Below, one piece after another: positions 35,967 through 44,565 of a stretch of DNA of 64,000 nt (positions are counted from its first letter, which is position 1; each line of letters opens with the position of its first letter). A program made the translations under genes and the position numbers. Under the pieces are notes generated by a model. That model searched no databases, was not told where the DNA came from, and saw nothing but the letters and a program-made list of their open reading frames with translations. The stretch comes from Pantoea sp. (lineage in GTDB: Bacteria; Pseudomonadota; Gammaproteobacteria; Enterobacterales; Enterobacteriaceae). The stretch spans positions 164,620-228,619 of the forward strand of contig NZ_JAPWKD010000014.1 of the NCBI RefSeq assembly GCF_028283705.1, read 5' to 3'.

Positions 35967-37538
35967 TCAGATACGTGGCATGGTGATGTCCATGGTCTGG
36001 ATACGATACGCCACCTGGCGTGGCGTCATCCCCAGCAAGCGTGCTGCCTTCGCCTGCACCCATCCGGCTTTCTCCAGTGCGGCAATCAACCGCTGGCGTT
36101 CATCAAGGTTCTGATCGAGCCAGCTGTCCTCCCGCGGGGCACTGACCATCAGCGGTTTCGGGGCGACTTCCCGGTGATTAAACAGTATGACCTCACGATC
36201 GATTAACCCACTATCCGACATCACCGCCGAACGTTCGAGGCAGTTTTCCAGCTCGCGCACATTTCCCGGCCAGTTGTAGCTCATCAGCAGGCGGATGGCA
36301 CCATCACTGATACGCAGCGTGCGGTTCTGGTTTTGCCCGATCTTGCGCACCAGAAAATGGGCCAGTTCGGCGATATCGTCCTGACGTTCGCGTAACGGCG
36401 GCAGTGCAATCGGCATCACATTCAGGCGGTAATACAGGTCTTCGCGAAAATTACCGACGCGCACTTCTTCCTCAAGATTGCGGTTGGTCGCGGCAATGAT
36501 GCGCACATTGACCTGCAGGGTTTCATCGCCACCGACGCGTTCCATTTCCCCCTCCTGCAATATCCGCAGCAGTTTGGCCTGAAAGGAGGCACTGCTTTCG
36601 CCGATTTCATCAAGGAACAGCGTGCCGCCATCGGCCAGTTCAAATCGACCTTTGCGCTGGCGTACCGCGCCGGTAAAGGCCCCTTTCTCATGGCCGAAAA
36701 GCTCACTCTCCAGCAGGGTGTCGGGCAATGCTGCACAGTTAAACTTAACGAACGGTGAGGCGGAGCGGGGGGAGTTATGATGAATCGCGTTGGCAATCAG
36801 CTCCTTACCAGTGCCACTTTCGCCACGTACCAGCACCGTGGTATCCCAGCGGGAAACCTGGCGGATAATCTCCAGCGTTTGCCGCATCGCCGGGCTTTTG
36901 CCCACCATATTGTCGAAACCAAAATTGTGGGCAGGTACACAGTTGCGCCCCCGCACCGGTTGAACCAGCGTATGGCGAGGTGCTGGCGTGACAGGAGGCG
37001 TCATCAGGCGTACCGTCTGCGCCACCAGATTGGCGACTGTTTCCAGAAAACGGGTGCAGGAGGGCAGACGCGTGTCGGTGCGTGCCATCGGTTGTGCTGC
37101 CAGCACCCCCAGCGGCTTCGAGTCCGGCCCCATCAGCGGCACAGCAATAAACGGCAGGTTATAGTCATACAGCCCCAGCCGATCGAGAAATCGTGGGTCA
37201 TCCGCGAGGCGCGGTAACACCAGCGACTGGCCCTGCGCCAGCACCGTTCCCACCAGTCCTTCTCCGGCCCGATAACGAACCCTGGCGCTGTCGCTAAGCT
37301 GGGATACATCAGCCTCCGGCAACGCTTCGATCGTCAGCAATTCCTGCTGGCTATCGTACAGACAGATCATCCCGTGCTGCATAAAGGCATCATTGTGCAG
37401 CACGTACAACACGTCCTGTAACGTCTGACCTATCTCAGTTGCCCGGCTGAGTACCACGCTTATGCGCTGCATGGCGGTAAATTGCTGGGACAGGTCAAAG
37501 CGCCAGACCGTGGTCTCTGATGCAGATTGCTGGGTCAT
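35967..37538 (-). CDS. nifA: nif-specific sigma-54 activator NifA
   Basis: A 523-residue bacterial enhancer-binding protein: an N-terminal GAF domain (about 20-190), an AAA+ domain with Walker A GESGTGKE (about 235-242), the sigma-54-contact GAFTGA loop (about 285), Walker B TLFLDEIG, and a Fis-type HTH at the C-terminus ([13 protein letters not shown]). It lacks the interdomain cysteine pair of oxygen-sensing rhizobial NifA, so it is the NifL-controlled type. The ATG overlaps the nifL TGA as ATGA; a 17-codon upstream extension is therefore rejected. Confidence 0.95.
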   Translation of the reverse strand: MTQQSASETTVWRFDLSQQFTAMQRISVVLSRATEIGQTLQDVLYVLHNDAFMQHGMICLYDSQQELLTIEALPEADVSQLSDSARVRYRAGEGLVGTVLAQGQSLVLPRLADDPRFLDRLGLYDYNLPFIAVPLMGPDSKPLGVLAAQPMARTDTRLPSCTRFLETVANLVAQTVRLMTPPVTPAPRHTLVQPVRGRNCVPAHNFGFDNMVGKSPAMRQTLEIIRQVSRWDTTVLVRGESGTGKELIANAIHHNSPRSASPFVKFNCAALPDTLLESELFGHEKGAFTGAVRQRKGRFELADGGTLFLDEIGESSASFQAKLLRILQEGEMERVGGDETLQVNVRIIAATNRNLEEEVRVGNFREDLYYRLNVMPIALPPLRERQDDIAELAHFLVRKIGQNQNRTLRISDGAIRLLMSYNWPGNVRELENCLERSAVMSDSGLIDREVILFNHREVAPKPLMVSAPREDSWLDQNLDERQRLIAALEKAGWVQAKAARLLGMTPRQVAYRIQTMDITMPRI

Positions 37539-39022
37539 TTGGAGCCTCCGGTCAGTGAAGCAAATAAGGGAAACCGCAGGGTCAGGCAAGAGCCTCCCTC
37601 GGACGGGGAGGTCAGTTCAATCGCACCATGATGATGAGCCACCAGCGTCTGGATCAGACGCAGTTCCATGCCTTTGCCAGGCGCGTTTAACGCATTCGGT
37701 GCGTGGGTGTATTGCACATGTCTGAGTGGCACGTTGTCGCATAAGTAAAAAGCCAGCCAGCCCTCTTCTTCATGCGCATAGACCTGGGTGTGCAGGTTGA
37801 ATTCAGGGATCCCGGCAGCCAGGTCGAGAGTGCGATCCAGCCACAGACTCAGACAAGCGAGGATCTGGGTGCGCTGGCCGAAACATACCAGGTGTGGCGA
37901 GTCCTGGGTTACCTCCAGGCTGTCTCCCTGTTGATAGCGGGTATGGTACAGCGCGCGCAGATCGGCAAAGAAATCATGCAGCGACCATAGGGCCGCGTGC
38001 TCCAGATCCAGCGAAGGCCGACAGCGTTGCAGTCGTGCCATCGCTTCTTCTCCCTCGTGCCAGGCGGAATCCAGCGCCACGTTACTGTGGTCGGCACCGT
38101 TCAACCGTCGCGCGGCTGCCAGCATATTGATCGGGCAATTTAGCTGGATCAGCGCCGCATCGAGTGAGTCGCGGATCGCCGCCAGCAATTTGCCGGTAGT
38201 CATATGTTGTTTCAGGCGGTCAAGCCGTCCCTGTTCCTGCTGCTGCTGTTGCTGGGTGTGATCGGTGATAACTACCAGCGTGCGCGTGAGGCTGTTATCG
38301 ACAAAATAACGGCTGGCTTCCTCACTAACGCCCGGCAGCGTCCAGCAATGCACCCGCAGCCAGCGCACCGCGCCACACAACACCATCGGGACTACCGCGC
38401 CTGCAGCAAACTCTTTTTTACGGCGGGAGAAATCCAGCTCTGTCAGCAGCTCTTTGCCACCACAATCGGCACATAAGGTTTTGTAGGTCAGGTTGTCCAT
38501 CACCACCTGATCCTGTTCATCCACCACCACGACAGCGGCCGGGATATTATTCAGCACGGCTTCCGTCAGCGTCATTTGATTGCGCAGACGTTGTTCCAGT
38601 GCGTAGCCGGTGCTGATATCACGCTGCATCGCCAGATAGTGTTCCAGCTCGCCGCAGGTATTGATAACCGGGGTGATATCGATTTCCACCAGAAACAGGC
38701 TGCCATCGCGACGGCGGTTGATTAATTGCCCGCGCCACGGCTGACGCAGATGCAAGGTGCGCCACATATCTTCATAGATGATGCGTGGGGTCTGTTTGCT
38801 GGCCAGCAGGCGGGGATTTTGTTGCAGCAATTCATCCAGCGCATAACCGGTCTGACGGCAGAACGCCGGGTTAGCATAAATAATGCGTGCCTCGGCGTCC
38901 GTCAGCGAGATGGCAATCGGTGCCTGTTCGACCATGGTCAGGAACAAACCGGGATGTTGCTGAGAAAGCCCTCGTGCAATAGCTTGCGGTTCAGCGGCAT
39001 CCATCATCATATGCTCAGTCAT
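37535..39022 (-). CDS. nifL: nitrogen fixation negative regulator NifL
   Basis: A 495-residue redox- and nitrogen-responsive anti-activator of NifA. The first PAS domain (about 25-140), with ADARIIYANPAFCRQTGY-like sequence (DAEARIIYANPAFCRQTGYA), binds FAD; a second PAS is at about 150-250; a glutamine-rich linker with six consecutive Gln (about 260-270) joins a histidine-kinase-like C-terminal region that ends with a degenerate ATPase domain. The length equals Klebsiella NifL. The start follows GGAGAGTGCG. Translationally coupled to nifA. Confidence 0.94.
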   Translation of the reverse strand: MTEHMMMDAAEPQAIARGLSQQHPGLFLTMVEQAPIAISLTDAEARIIYANPAFCRQTGYALDELLQQNPRLLASKQTPRIIYEDMWRTLHLRQPWRGQLINRRRDGSLFLVEIDITPVINTCGELEHYLAMQRDISTGYALEQRLRNQMTLTEAVLNNIPAAVVVVDEQDQVVMDNLTYKTLCADCGGKELLTELDFSRRKKEFAAGAVVPMVLCGAVRWLRVHCWTLPGVSEEASRYFVDNSLTRTLVVITDHTQQQQQQEQGRLDRLKQHMTTGKLLAAIRDSLDAALIQLNCPINMLAAARRLNGADHSNVALDSAWHEGEEAMARLQRCRPSLDLEHAALWSLHDFFADLRALYHTRYQQGDSLEVTQDSPHLVCFGQRTQILACLSLWLDRTLDLAAGIPEFNLHTQVYAHEEEGWLAFYLCDNVPLRHVQYTHAPNALNAPGKGMELRLIQTLVAHHHGAIELTSPSEGGSCLTLRFPLFASLTGGSK

Positions 39023-39050
39023 CGCACTCTCCGGATTTCAGGTTCGGTTA

Positions 39051-39066
39051 TGTCGCAGTTATGACA
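39051..39066. promoter_or_regulatory. NifA upstream activator site for nifF
   Basis: TGT-CGCAGTTATG-ACA matches TGT-N10-ACA. It lies in the nifL leader, about 270-290 bases upstream of the predicted nifF transcript start; a far-upstream UAS is also known for nifF in Klebsiella. Confidence 0.7.
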
Positions 39067-39120
39067 ATTTGTCCCACCTGCCGACAGGGCGCGCAGACGG
39101 TAACGGCTCGAAATAACCAT

Positions 39121-39134
39121 GCAAACTGTAAGCC
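39121..39134 (-). promoter_or_regulatory. nifL sigma-54 promoter
   Basis: Minus strand GG-CTTACAGTTT-GC with 10-base spacing and TTTGCA at the -12, a shape close to the Klebsiella nifL promoter. Transcript start about 87 bases from the nifL ATG. Confidence 0.7.
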
Positions 39135-39254
39135 TTACGTGGGGGCTACCCGCCTTAACCTTGATCCAGATCGGGATTTCGCCGCTTTTCACCGCTTATT
39201 TCACGCAGAATGCGCCAGTCACGCGCCAGTGGCCCACCGCAGGCAGGCGAAAAA

Positions 39255-39291
39255 AGCATCACGCTGGTGCGCAGCGGCTCACGACAGTGCA
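39255..39291. promoter_or_regulatory. candidate NtrC sites for nifLA
   Basis: Two tandem candidates: AGCATCACGCTGGTGCG (39255-39271) and a weaker half-site ending AGTGCA (to 39291), about 20 bases apart. Centred roughly 150-175 bases upstream of the nifL start site, matching the position known for NtrC binding in Klebsiella. Confidence 0.5.
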
Positions 39292-39310
39292 ACGTCGGCA
39301 TGCCAGATAC

Positions 39311-39327
39311 CTGGCACAGCATTCGCA
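39311..39327 (+). promoter_or_regulatory. nifF sigma-54 promoter
   Basis: CTGGCACAGCATTCGCA: GG (39313-39314) and GC (39325-39326) are 10 bases apart and the -24 half is consensus TGGCAC. ATG is at 39369. Confidence 0.82.
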
Positions 39328-39368
39328 ATAACCAGGGAACTGATACTTTCACTCCACAGGAGCGCGTT

Positions 39369-39899
39369 ATGGCGAACGTCGGTATTTTTTTTGGCACAGA
39401 CACGGGGAAAACCCGCAAGATTGCGAAGCTGATCCACAGGAAACTGGGGGATGTGGCGGATGCACCGGTCAATATCAATCGTATCTCGCTGGAGACCTTT
39501 CTTTCCTACCCGGTGCTGATCCTCGGCACTCCCACACTGGGCGACGGGCAACTGCCGGGGCTAAATGCCGGTTGTGAGGAGGCATCATGGGGAGAATTTA
39601 TGGCGCAGCTTGCGGGAGCCAGCCTGAGTGGCAAAACCGTGGCCCTGTTCGGGCTTGGCGACCAGGTTGGCTACCCGGATAACTTTGTCAGCGGGATGCG
39701 TCCGCTGTATGACGCCCTGAAAAACTGTGGTGCGCAGTTGATCGGCCACTGGCCCAATCAGGGATATGAATTCACCACTTCGGCGTCACTGGAGGAGGGG
39801 GCGTTTGTTGGCCTGGTGCTGGATCAGGACAATCAATATGACCTTACCGAGGAACGGCTTGATGCGTGGCTGGATACCATCAGGCCGGTGATGGTGTAA
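39369..39899 (+). CDS. nifF: nitrogenase-reducing flavodoxin NifF
   Basis: A 176-residue long-chain flavodoxin. The FMN phosphate loop is GTDTGKTRKIA (residues 9-19) and the isoalloxazine loops are TPTLGDGQLPG and LGDQVGYPDNF. It carries electrons from pyruvate oxidation to NifH. The ATG at 39369 follows CAGGAG; in-frame codons upstream overlap the promoter and are not coding. Transcribed from its own sigma-54 promoter, opposite in direction to the rest of the nif genes and convergent towards nifM across the inserted block. Confidence 0.95.
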   Translation: MANVGIFFGTDTGKTRKIAKLIHRKLGDVADAPVNINRISLETFLSYPVLILGTPTLGDGQLPGLNAGCEEASWGEFMAQLAGASLSGKTVALFGLGDQVGYPDNFVSGMRPLYDALKNCGAQLIGHWPNQGYEFTTSASLEEGAFVGLVLDQDNQYDLTEERLDAWLDTIRPVMV

Positions 39900-39916
39900 T
39901 CCAACAGCTTTATATT

Positions 39917-39983
39917 TTTGCGCGATAAATCGCGCCGCTACAACTCTTTACTAAAACTGTAGCGGCGCGATTTATCGCGCAAA
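39917..39983. repeat. long perfect inverted repeat after nifF
   Basis: Two perfectly complementary 26-base arms (39917-39942 and 39958-39983) with a 15-base loop; the arm core is GCGCGATAAATCGCGCCGCT. It sits 18 bases past nifF. Could be a terminator-like hairpin or a dispersed palindromic element; similar GCGATTTATCGC-type elements are recalled from Pantoea/Erwinia genomes. Confidence 0.85.
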
Positions 39984-39993
39984 TCTCTATCAG

Positions 39994-40321
39994 TTTTTTT
40001 GAATTGTTTCAGCAAATCCCTCAGCTTTTACTCGCCGGTCGACAGGTCTATTCTCTCTCACATCGGGGCACTACACCCCACCCACTAAAAATTATCTTTG
40101 AGGAAATGACCATGAAATCTATCAAAACTTTCGTTGCAGTTGCGGCCCTGTCACTGGTTTCTTTCGGCAGCTTCGCGCAGAGCATCACCGCTTCCGCTTC
40201 AACCCTGGATGGCGCAGAAGCCAAAATCGCCGCTCAGGCTAAACAGGCCGGTGCCTCTTACAAAATCACCGGTGCACGCGTGGATAACGGTGCTTACCTG
40301 TCAGCGGAACTGACAAAATAA
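39994..40321 (+). repeat. direct repeat copy A (328 bp, DUF1471 gene plus leader)
   Basis: Matches 45596-45923 with no gaps (constant offset 5602) and about a dozen substitutions by eye. Covers the T-rich leader, ribosome-binding site and whole small gene. Confidence 0.9.
40112..40321 (+). CDS. DUF1471 (YdgH/BhsA/McbA-like) exported protein, copy A
   Basis: A 69-residue protein: signal peptide MKSIKTFVAVAALSLVSFGS with cleavage after FAQ or nearby, then a 45-residue DUF1471 domain (AEAKIAAQAKQAGASYKITG, then NGAYLSAEL). BhsA, McbA and YdgH are periplasmic or outer-membrane stress and biofilm proteins. The protein is identical to copy B at 45714; the coding DNA differs at three synonymous sites. 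GAGG precedes the ATG by 8 bases. Longer in-frame starts extend into the conserved leader and are rejected. Confidence 0.9.
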   Translation: MKSIKTFVAVAALSLVSFGSFAQSITASASTLDGAEAKIAAQAKQAGASYKITGARVDNGAYLSAELTK

Positions 40322-40328
40322 CATTATC

Positions 40329-40352
40329 AGGTCGCCGCCAGGCGACCTTTTA
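40329..40352. terminator. terminator between DUF1471 copy A and the agmatinase gene
   Basis: AGGTCGCC/GGCGACCT stem (8 bp) with a GCCA loop, followed by TTTTAT. The two flanking genes converge, so it probably serves both. Confidence 0.8.
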
Positions 40353-40360
40353 TCGTCCTG

Positions 40361-41314
40361 TCAGCCGGGCCGGGGCAGCAGCAGATGCCCCAGCAACTCC
40401 ACCAGCACATGTGCGGCAAGATAAGATGTCACCCCGGTCGCCACATCCAGCTGCGGGTTAACCTCAACCAGATCTATCCCCACCACGTCCATTCGCCCGA
40501 TCAGTGCCAGCAATGCCGCCATCAGTTCGTCATAGCGCATGCCATTTGGCTCTGCGGACGCACAACCGGGGACCAACGCCATATCCAGCACATCAATATC
40601 AATGCTGATATAACATTTTTCACCCACGGGAAGATGTTCAAACAGCTCCAGCGGTGAACGCTGGCGAAACTGTTGCTGGCTGATAATGGTGCTGCCCTGC
40701 GCCGTGGCGTCGCTGAATTCGGAGGGACGCACCCGCAGGCTGCGAATCCCCACCTGTGTCAGGCTCTGTACCTGACTCAACGCCATAATGTGACGAAAGG
40801 GCTGACCATTGCTGTAATGCACACCGTTAGTGACCGGGGCAAAATCCAGATGTGCATCGAATTGGACGACATGCAAGGGTTCCTGGATGCCGCGAATCAG
40901 TGGCCATGACACGGAATGGTCGCCACCGATCGCCAGCGGTATCGCCTGACGCTGGCGAATCAATTGCGTCATGGCGCTGATATTGTCATGGGTGCCGATC
41001 ACGTTAGTCGGCAGCACATCCACATCCCCCACATCCACCAGGCGACCCTGGGTTATCACATCGGTGAGAAAGTGCTGCTGGCGCGAAATGTCGAAAAAAC
41101 CGGTTGGTGCAAAACGCATCGAATGTTCGCGGATACTGCGCGGCGCAAATCGGGTGCCGGGCTGCCAGGGCGAACCTTCATCAAACGGCACGCCAAATAC
41201 CGCGACATCGGCATCCAGTTCGCTCAGGCTGGGGCAGTAATTGGCACGCAGGAAGGTGGGAATGCCGGTAAATGCGCGGTTCAGACGTTCGCTGCCGCGC
41301 AGATTAATGCTCAT
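40361..41314 (-). CDS. agmatinase/ureohydrolase family protein (second copy in operon)
   Basis: A 317-residue ureohydrolase. The metal ligands are in GGDHSVSW, VQFDAHLDF (DAHxD) and SIDIDVLDMALVPG. In the last motif the usual SxDxDxxDPxxxPG proline after the aspartate is methionine, so activity may differ from a classical agmatinase. Members hydrolyse agmatine or other guanidino compounds to urea and an amine. Last gene of a five-gene operon, overlapping the ATPase gene by four bases. Confidence 0.85.
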   Translation of the reverse strand: MSINLRGSERLNRAFTGIPTFLRANYCPSLSELDADVAVFGVPFDEGSPWQPGTRFAPRSIREHSMRFAPTGFFDISRQQHFLTDVITQGRLVDVGDVDVLPTNVIGTHDNISAMTQLIRQRQAIPLAIGGDHSVSWPLIRGIQEPLHVVQFDAHLDFAPVTNGVHYSNGQPFRHIMALSQVQSLTQVGIRSLRVRPSEFSDATAQGSTIISQQQFRQRSPLELFEHLPVGEKCYISIDIDVLDMALVPGCASAEPNGMRYDELMAALLALIGRMDVVGIDLVEVNPQLDVATGVTSYLAAHVLVELLGHLLLPRPG

Positions 41315-42069
41315 AGTTCGACCCTTATATGCTGTAACAGCGCACGGGTGCGGTGATGTTGCGGGCCAGAAAACAGCTGCTGTGTCGGCCCCTGTTCTAC
41401 GATCATTCCGTCTTCCATCACCACCAGACGATCGGCCACCTCACGGGCAAAATTCATCTCGTGCGTCACAATGATCATCGTCATGCCGTCCTGGGCCAGC
41501 TGTTTCATCACCTGCAGCACTTCGGTGGTCAACTCGGGATCCAGGGCGGAAGTTGGCTCATCAAACAACATGACTTCGGGCTGCAACGCCAGGGCGCGGG
41601 CTATGGCGACGCGTTGTTTTTGTCCGCCAGACAGGCTGGCGGGCATCGCTGCGGCTTTGTGTGCCAGACCCACTTTTTCCAGCAGTTGCATTGCCAGCTG
41701 CTGCGCAAACGCCTTGCCTTGTTTCAGTATTTTGTGTGGCCCGATCGCCACATTGTCGAGAATCGACAGATGGGGGAACAGGTTAAATGACTGGAAAACC
41801 ATGCCTGCCTGACGGCGCAGGAGATTCAGGTCCGGCTCGGCTAACATTTTCCCATTTTGCAACAGATGCTGGCCGCACAGCCGGATGCTGCCTTGCTGCG
41901 CCACCTCCAGACCATTGCAGCAACGTAAAAACGTGCTTTTGCCCGAACCACTCGGACCAATAATCACCACCACCTCGCCGCGCGCCACCGACAGGCTGAT
42001 ACCCTTCAGGACATGGTGCTGGTCAAAATATTTTTCGACGTTAACCGCCTCAATGATGGCTGGATTCAT
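41311..42069 (-). CDS. ABC transporter ATP-binding protein, polar amino acid type
   Basis: A 252-residue ATPase of the GlnQ/HisP type. Walker A GPSGSGKST, signature LSGGQKQRVAIARAL, Walker B MLFDEPTSALDPE and the switch histidine in IVTHEMNFAREV are intact. Overlaps the permease gene (4 bases) and the downstream agmatinase-like gene (4 bases). Couples ATP hydrolysis to import of the substrate bound by the protein at 42750. Confidence 0.92.
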   Translation of the reverse strand: MNPAIIEAVNVEKYFDQHHVLKGISLSVARGEVVVIIGPSGSGKSTFLRCCNGLEVAQQGSIRLCGQHLLQNGKMLAEPDLNLLRRQAGMVFQSFNLFPHLSILDNVAIGPHKILKQGKAFAQQLAMQLLEKVGLAHKAAAMPASLSGGQKQRVAIARALALQPEVMLFDEPTSALDPELTTEVLQVMKQLAQDGMTMIIVTHEMNFAREVADRLVVMEDGMIVEQGPTQQLFSGPQHHRTRALLQHIRVEL

Positions 42070-42743
42070 TGCACCATCCCTCCCGCACGCAGTTTTTTCT
42101 CCACCAGACGCAATAACAGCATGGTGCTGCTGGTCATCAGCAGGTAGATAAAGGCGATCACGATATACACCTCCAGCGAACGATAGGACACGCTGATCAC
42201 TGTTTGCCCCTCATGCATCAGGTCGTGGATGGTAACCAAAGACACCAGCGCCGAGTTTTTTGTTAACGCAATAAACTCATTCGCCAGCGGCGGCACCATG
42301 CGCACCAGCGCCTGCGGCAGGATAATCAGCCGCATCGCCTGCGCACCGGACATGCCCATCGAGCGCGCTGCTTCGGTTTGCCCACGATCAATAGACAGGA
42401 TCGCGCCACGCACCAGCTCAGAGACGTAGGCTGCCGAATAGCATCCAAGACCGATAATGCCGCAGACAAAGGCGGGAATGACGATATTGAAATAGGGCAG
42501 ACCAAAGTAAAGGATAAACAGCTGCACCAGCAGCGGGGTACCACGCACGAAAACCACGTAACTGTTGCAGAACCACCACACCAGCTTACGCTGGGGAGCA
42601 AGCCTCCCCAGACCGATTAAGGTTCCCAGACAACAACTGATCAAAAGGGCGCACAGGGTGACTTCAATCGTCACCCCGGCTCCTGATAGCAGATCGCGCC
42701 AGGCGGCAAACGCCGGCGTAAAATCAAATTCGACCATGCTCAC
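42066..42743 (-). CDS. ABC transporter permease, polar amino acid type
   Basis: A 225-residue HisM/GlnP-type inner membrane permease with five predicted helices and the EAA loop TEAARSMGMSGAQAMRLIIL (E-A-A-x3-G). One permease for the pair, so it probably works as a homodimer with the ATPase. Six bases follow the binding-protein gene; the operon is tight. Confidence 0.9.
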   Translation of the reverse strand: MSMVEFDFTPAFAAWRDLLSGAGVTIEVTLCALLISCCLGTLIGLGRLAPQRKLVWWFCNSYVVFVRGTPLLVQLFILYFGLPYFNIVIPAFVCGIIGLGCYSAAYVSELVRGAILSIDRGQTEAARSMGMSGAQAMRLIILPQALVRMVPPLANEFIALTKNSALVSLVTIHDLMHEGQTVISVSYRSLEVYIVIAFIYLLMTSSTMLLLRLVEKKLRAGGMVQ

Positions 42744-42749
42744 CCCGGC

Positions 42750-43478
42750 TTATTGCGCTGCGTTGCCAAACCATTTTTTCTGCAACGCGTCATAAGTGCC
42801 GTTGGCTTTGATGGCTTTCAGCGCATCATTCAGCTGCTGACGCAACTCCGGTTCACGTTTGCTGACGGCGATACCGTACTCTTCATGGGTTACCGGCTCC
42901 GCCAAAATCTGCGTGGTTCCGCGGGTTTTGCTGTACAACAGTGCCGCCGGTTTGCCGGTCACCACCGCATCAGCGCGGCCTGCTTCTAGCGCGTTAAACA
43001 TCTCTTCGTTCTTTTCCACTTCTATCGTCTTTGCGGTGGGGAATTCATCCGCCATCACTTTGACCGATTTGGTTCCGACCTGCACCGCGACACGCTTACC
43101 CGCCAGATCCTGAGGGGTTTTGATCCGCGTATCGCCTTTTTTCACCATTACCACCAGGCCCGCAGCGAAATAAGGGTCGGTGAAATCCACCACTTTTTTG
43201 CGGTCATCAGTGATGTAAATTGCGGACAACACAATATCCTGACGACCGGCCAGTACAGACGGCACCATCGCCTTAAAATCCATATCGGTATACACCAGCG
43301 GACGCCCCATCTGCTTTGACAGCGCGGCGGCTAAGTCCACATCGAAGCCGGTCCGCTGGTTGTTCTGGATAAACTCCATCGGCGGGAAGGTCGGGTCAAT
43401 CGCTACGCGGATGGTTTCGGCGGCCTGAGATAACGAGGAAAACAGGAGCGCACTGAGCAGAAGTGAACGAAGAGTCAT
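42750..43478 (-). CDS. periplasmic polar amino acid-binding protein
   Basis: A 242-residue type II solute-binding protein with a signal peptide (MTLRSLLLSALLFSSLSQAA) and the PBPb fold: RVAIDPTFPPMEF, GFDVDLAAALSKQMGRPL and RQDIVLSAIYITDDRKKVVDFTDPYF. The neighbours, two ureohydrolases, suggest that the ligand is arginine, agmatine or another guanidino compound. Fifteen bases separate it from the upstream agmatinase gene. Confidence 0.9.
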   Translation of the reverse strand: MTLRSLLLSALLFSSLSQAAETIRVAIDPTFPPMEFIQNNQRTGFDVDLAAALSKQMGRPLVYTDMDFKAMVPSVLAGRQDIVLSAIYITDDRKKVVDFTDPYFAAGLVVMVKKGDTRIKTPQDLAGKRVAVQVGTKSVKVMADEFPTAKTIEVEKNEEMFNALEAGRADAVVTGKPAALLYSKTRGTTQILAEPVTHEEYGIAVSKREPELRQQLNDALKAIKANGTYDALQKKWFGNAAQ

Positions 43479-43493
43479 ACGTCCTCCAAAAGA

Positions 43494-44459
43494 TTAAACG
43501 TTGCTGTCGCAGTATCCGGCGCGAATCGCCGCGCCAATTAAATTGAGCACCAGACGGCCTGCGGTCATGCAGGAGAGCTGGTGCACGTCTTTTGCGGGTT
43601 GAATTTCCACAATGTCCATACCTACCACACGTCCTTTTTTCACTAATCCGTGGATCAGTTTACGCGCCTGAACAAAGGTGACGCCGCCCGGTGCCGGACC
43701 TGCCACCGCGGGCATCACCGCAGGATCAAAACCGTCCGCGTCGATGGTCAGGTAATAACGGCCACCCTCCGGGATTTGCTCCAGCACCGCGTCCATACCG
43801 CGATCGTGCAACTCATACGCGGTAATGATTTTGGCCCCCCATTCACGGGCGTAATCGGCTTCTTCCTGACGCGCGCTGCCTGAGGCACGCATGCCAATCT
43901 GAATGATGTCTTTTACAAACGGCAGCTCAGACGCACGACGCATCGGGCTGGATAAACCATCACGCACGCCATTGACCTCATCACGCCAGTCGAGATGTGC
44001 ATCAAGATGCACGATGGTGATTGGCCCCTGGTCGTCAAAGGCACGCAGAATCGGGTTGGTGATGCCGTGGTCACCACCTAAAACGATGGGAATGGCTCCC
44101 GCCGCGAGAATTTTGCGTACCGCCTGTTCTGCACGGACGAAATGACCACGCGGATCGTTAAGGTCAGCAGGCACGTCACCACAATCGACAAAGCGGACAT
44201 CATTCCGTCCCTGCAACAGCGGGCCATCAATATCAAAGTCATAGCGCTCAGGACCTCGGATCACCCGGTCAGACGCCTGACGAATGGCGGTGGGTGCACG
44301 TACCTGGTCGTTGTTGTAGTCCTGTGGGGTGTAGGCAGCGCCATAAGGCATGCCCAGTACGGCAAAATGTGCTTGCAAATTATCGAGATCGAGGGCTAAT
44401 TCGGAAAACAGCAGTGATTTATGATTAGTTTGCGGTGGCACTGTTAACGGTAAAGACAT
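43494..44459 (-). CDS. agmatinase/ureohydrolase family protein
   Basis: A 321-residue ureohydrolase, first gene of the operon. Metal-binding motifs: VLGGDHGITNP, VHLDAHLDW and TIDADGFDPAVMPA, all with the expected aspartates and histidine. An in-frame upstream ORF extension overlapping the promoter is rejected: CAGGAAATCATT precedes the ATG at 44459. The substrate could be agmatine, guanidinobutyrate or arginine. Divergent from a LysR regulator with 106 bases between starts. Confidence 0.88.
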   Translation of the reverse strand: MSLPLTVPPQTNHKSLLFSELALDLDNLQAHFAVLGMPYGAAYTPQDYNNDQVRAPTAIRQASDRVIRGPERYDFDIDGPLLQGRNDVRFVDCGDVPADLNDPRGHFVRAEQAVRKILAAGAIPIVLGGDHGITNPILRAFDDQGPITIVHLDAHLDWRDEVNGVRDGLSSPMRRASELPFVKDIIQIGMRASGSARQEEADYAREWGAKIITAYELHDRGMDAVLEQIPEGGRYYLTIDADGFDPAVMPAVAGPAPGGVTFVQARKLIHGLVKKGRVVGMDIVEIQPAKDVHQLSCMTAGRLVLNLIGAAIRAGYCDSNV

Positions 44460-44565
44460 AATGATTTCCTGGTATTGGCGAAATACGAACTGAGGCGAGT
44501 GTAGGGAGGCGTCTTCACCAGGAAAACTGATCTTATTTGCAATCACGGTTACGGAAACAGCAACC

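Noticed and set aside
38225..38262. CTG-rich repeat in nifL
   Set aside because: It only encodes the glutamine-rich linker expected in NifL.
44460..44565. Sigma-54 promoter for the agmatinase operon
   Set aside because: GG and GC pairs occur but never with the 10-base spacing in the correct orientation.
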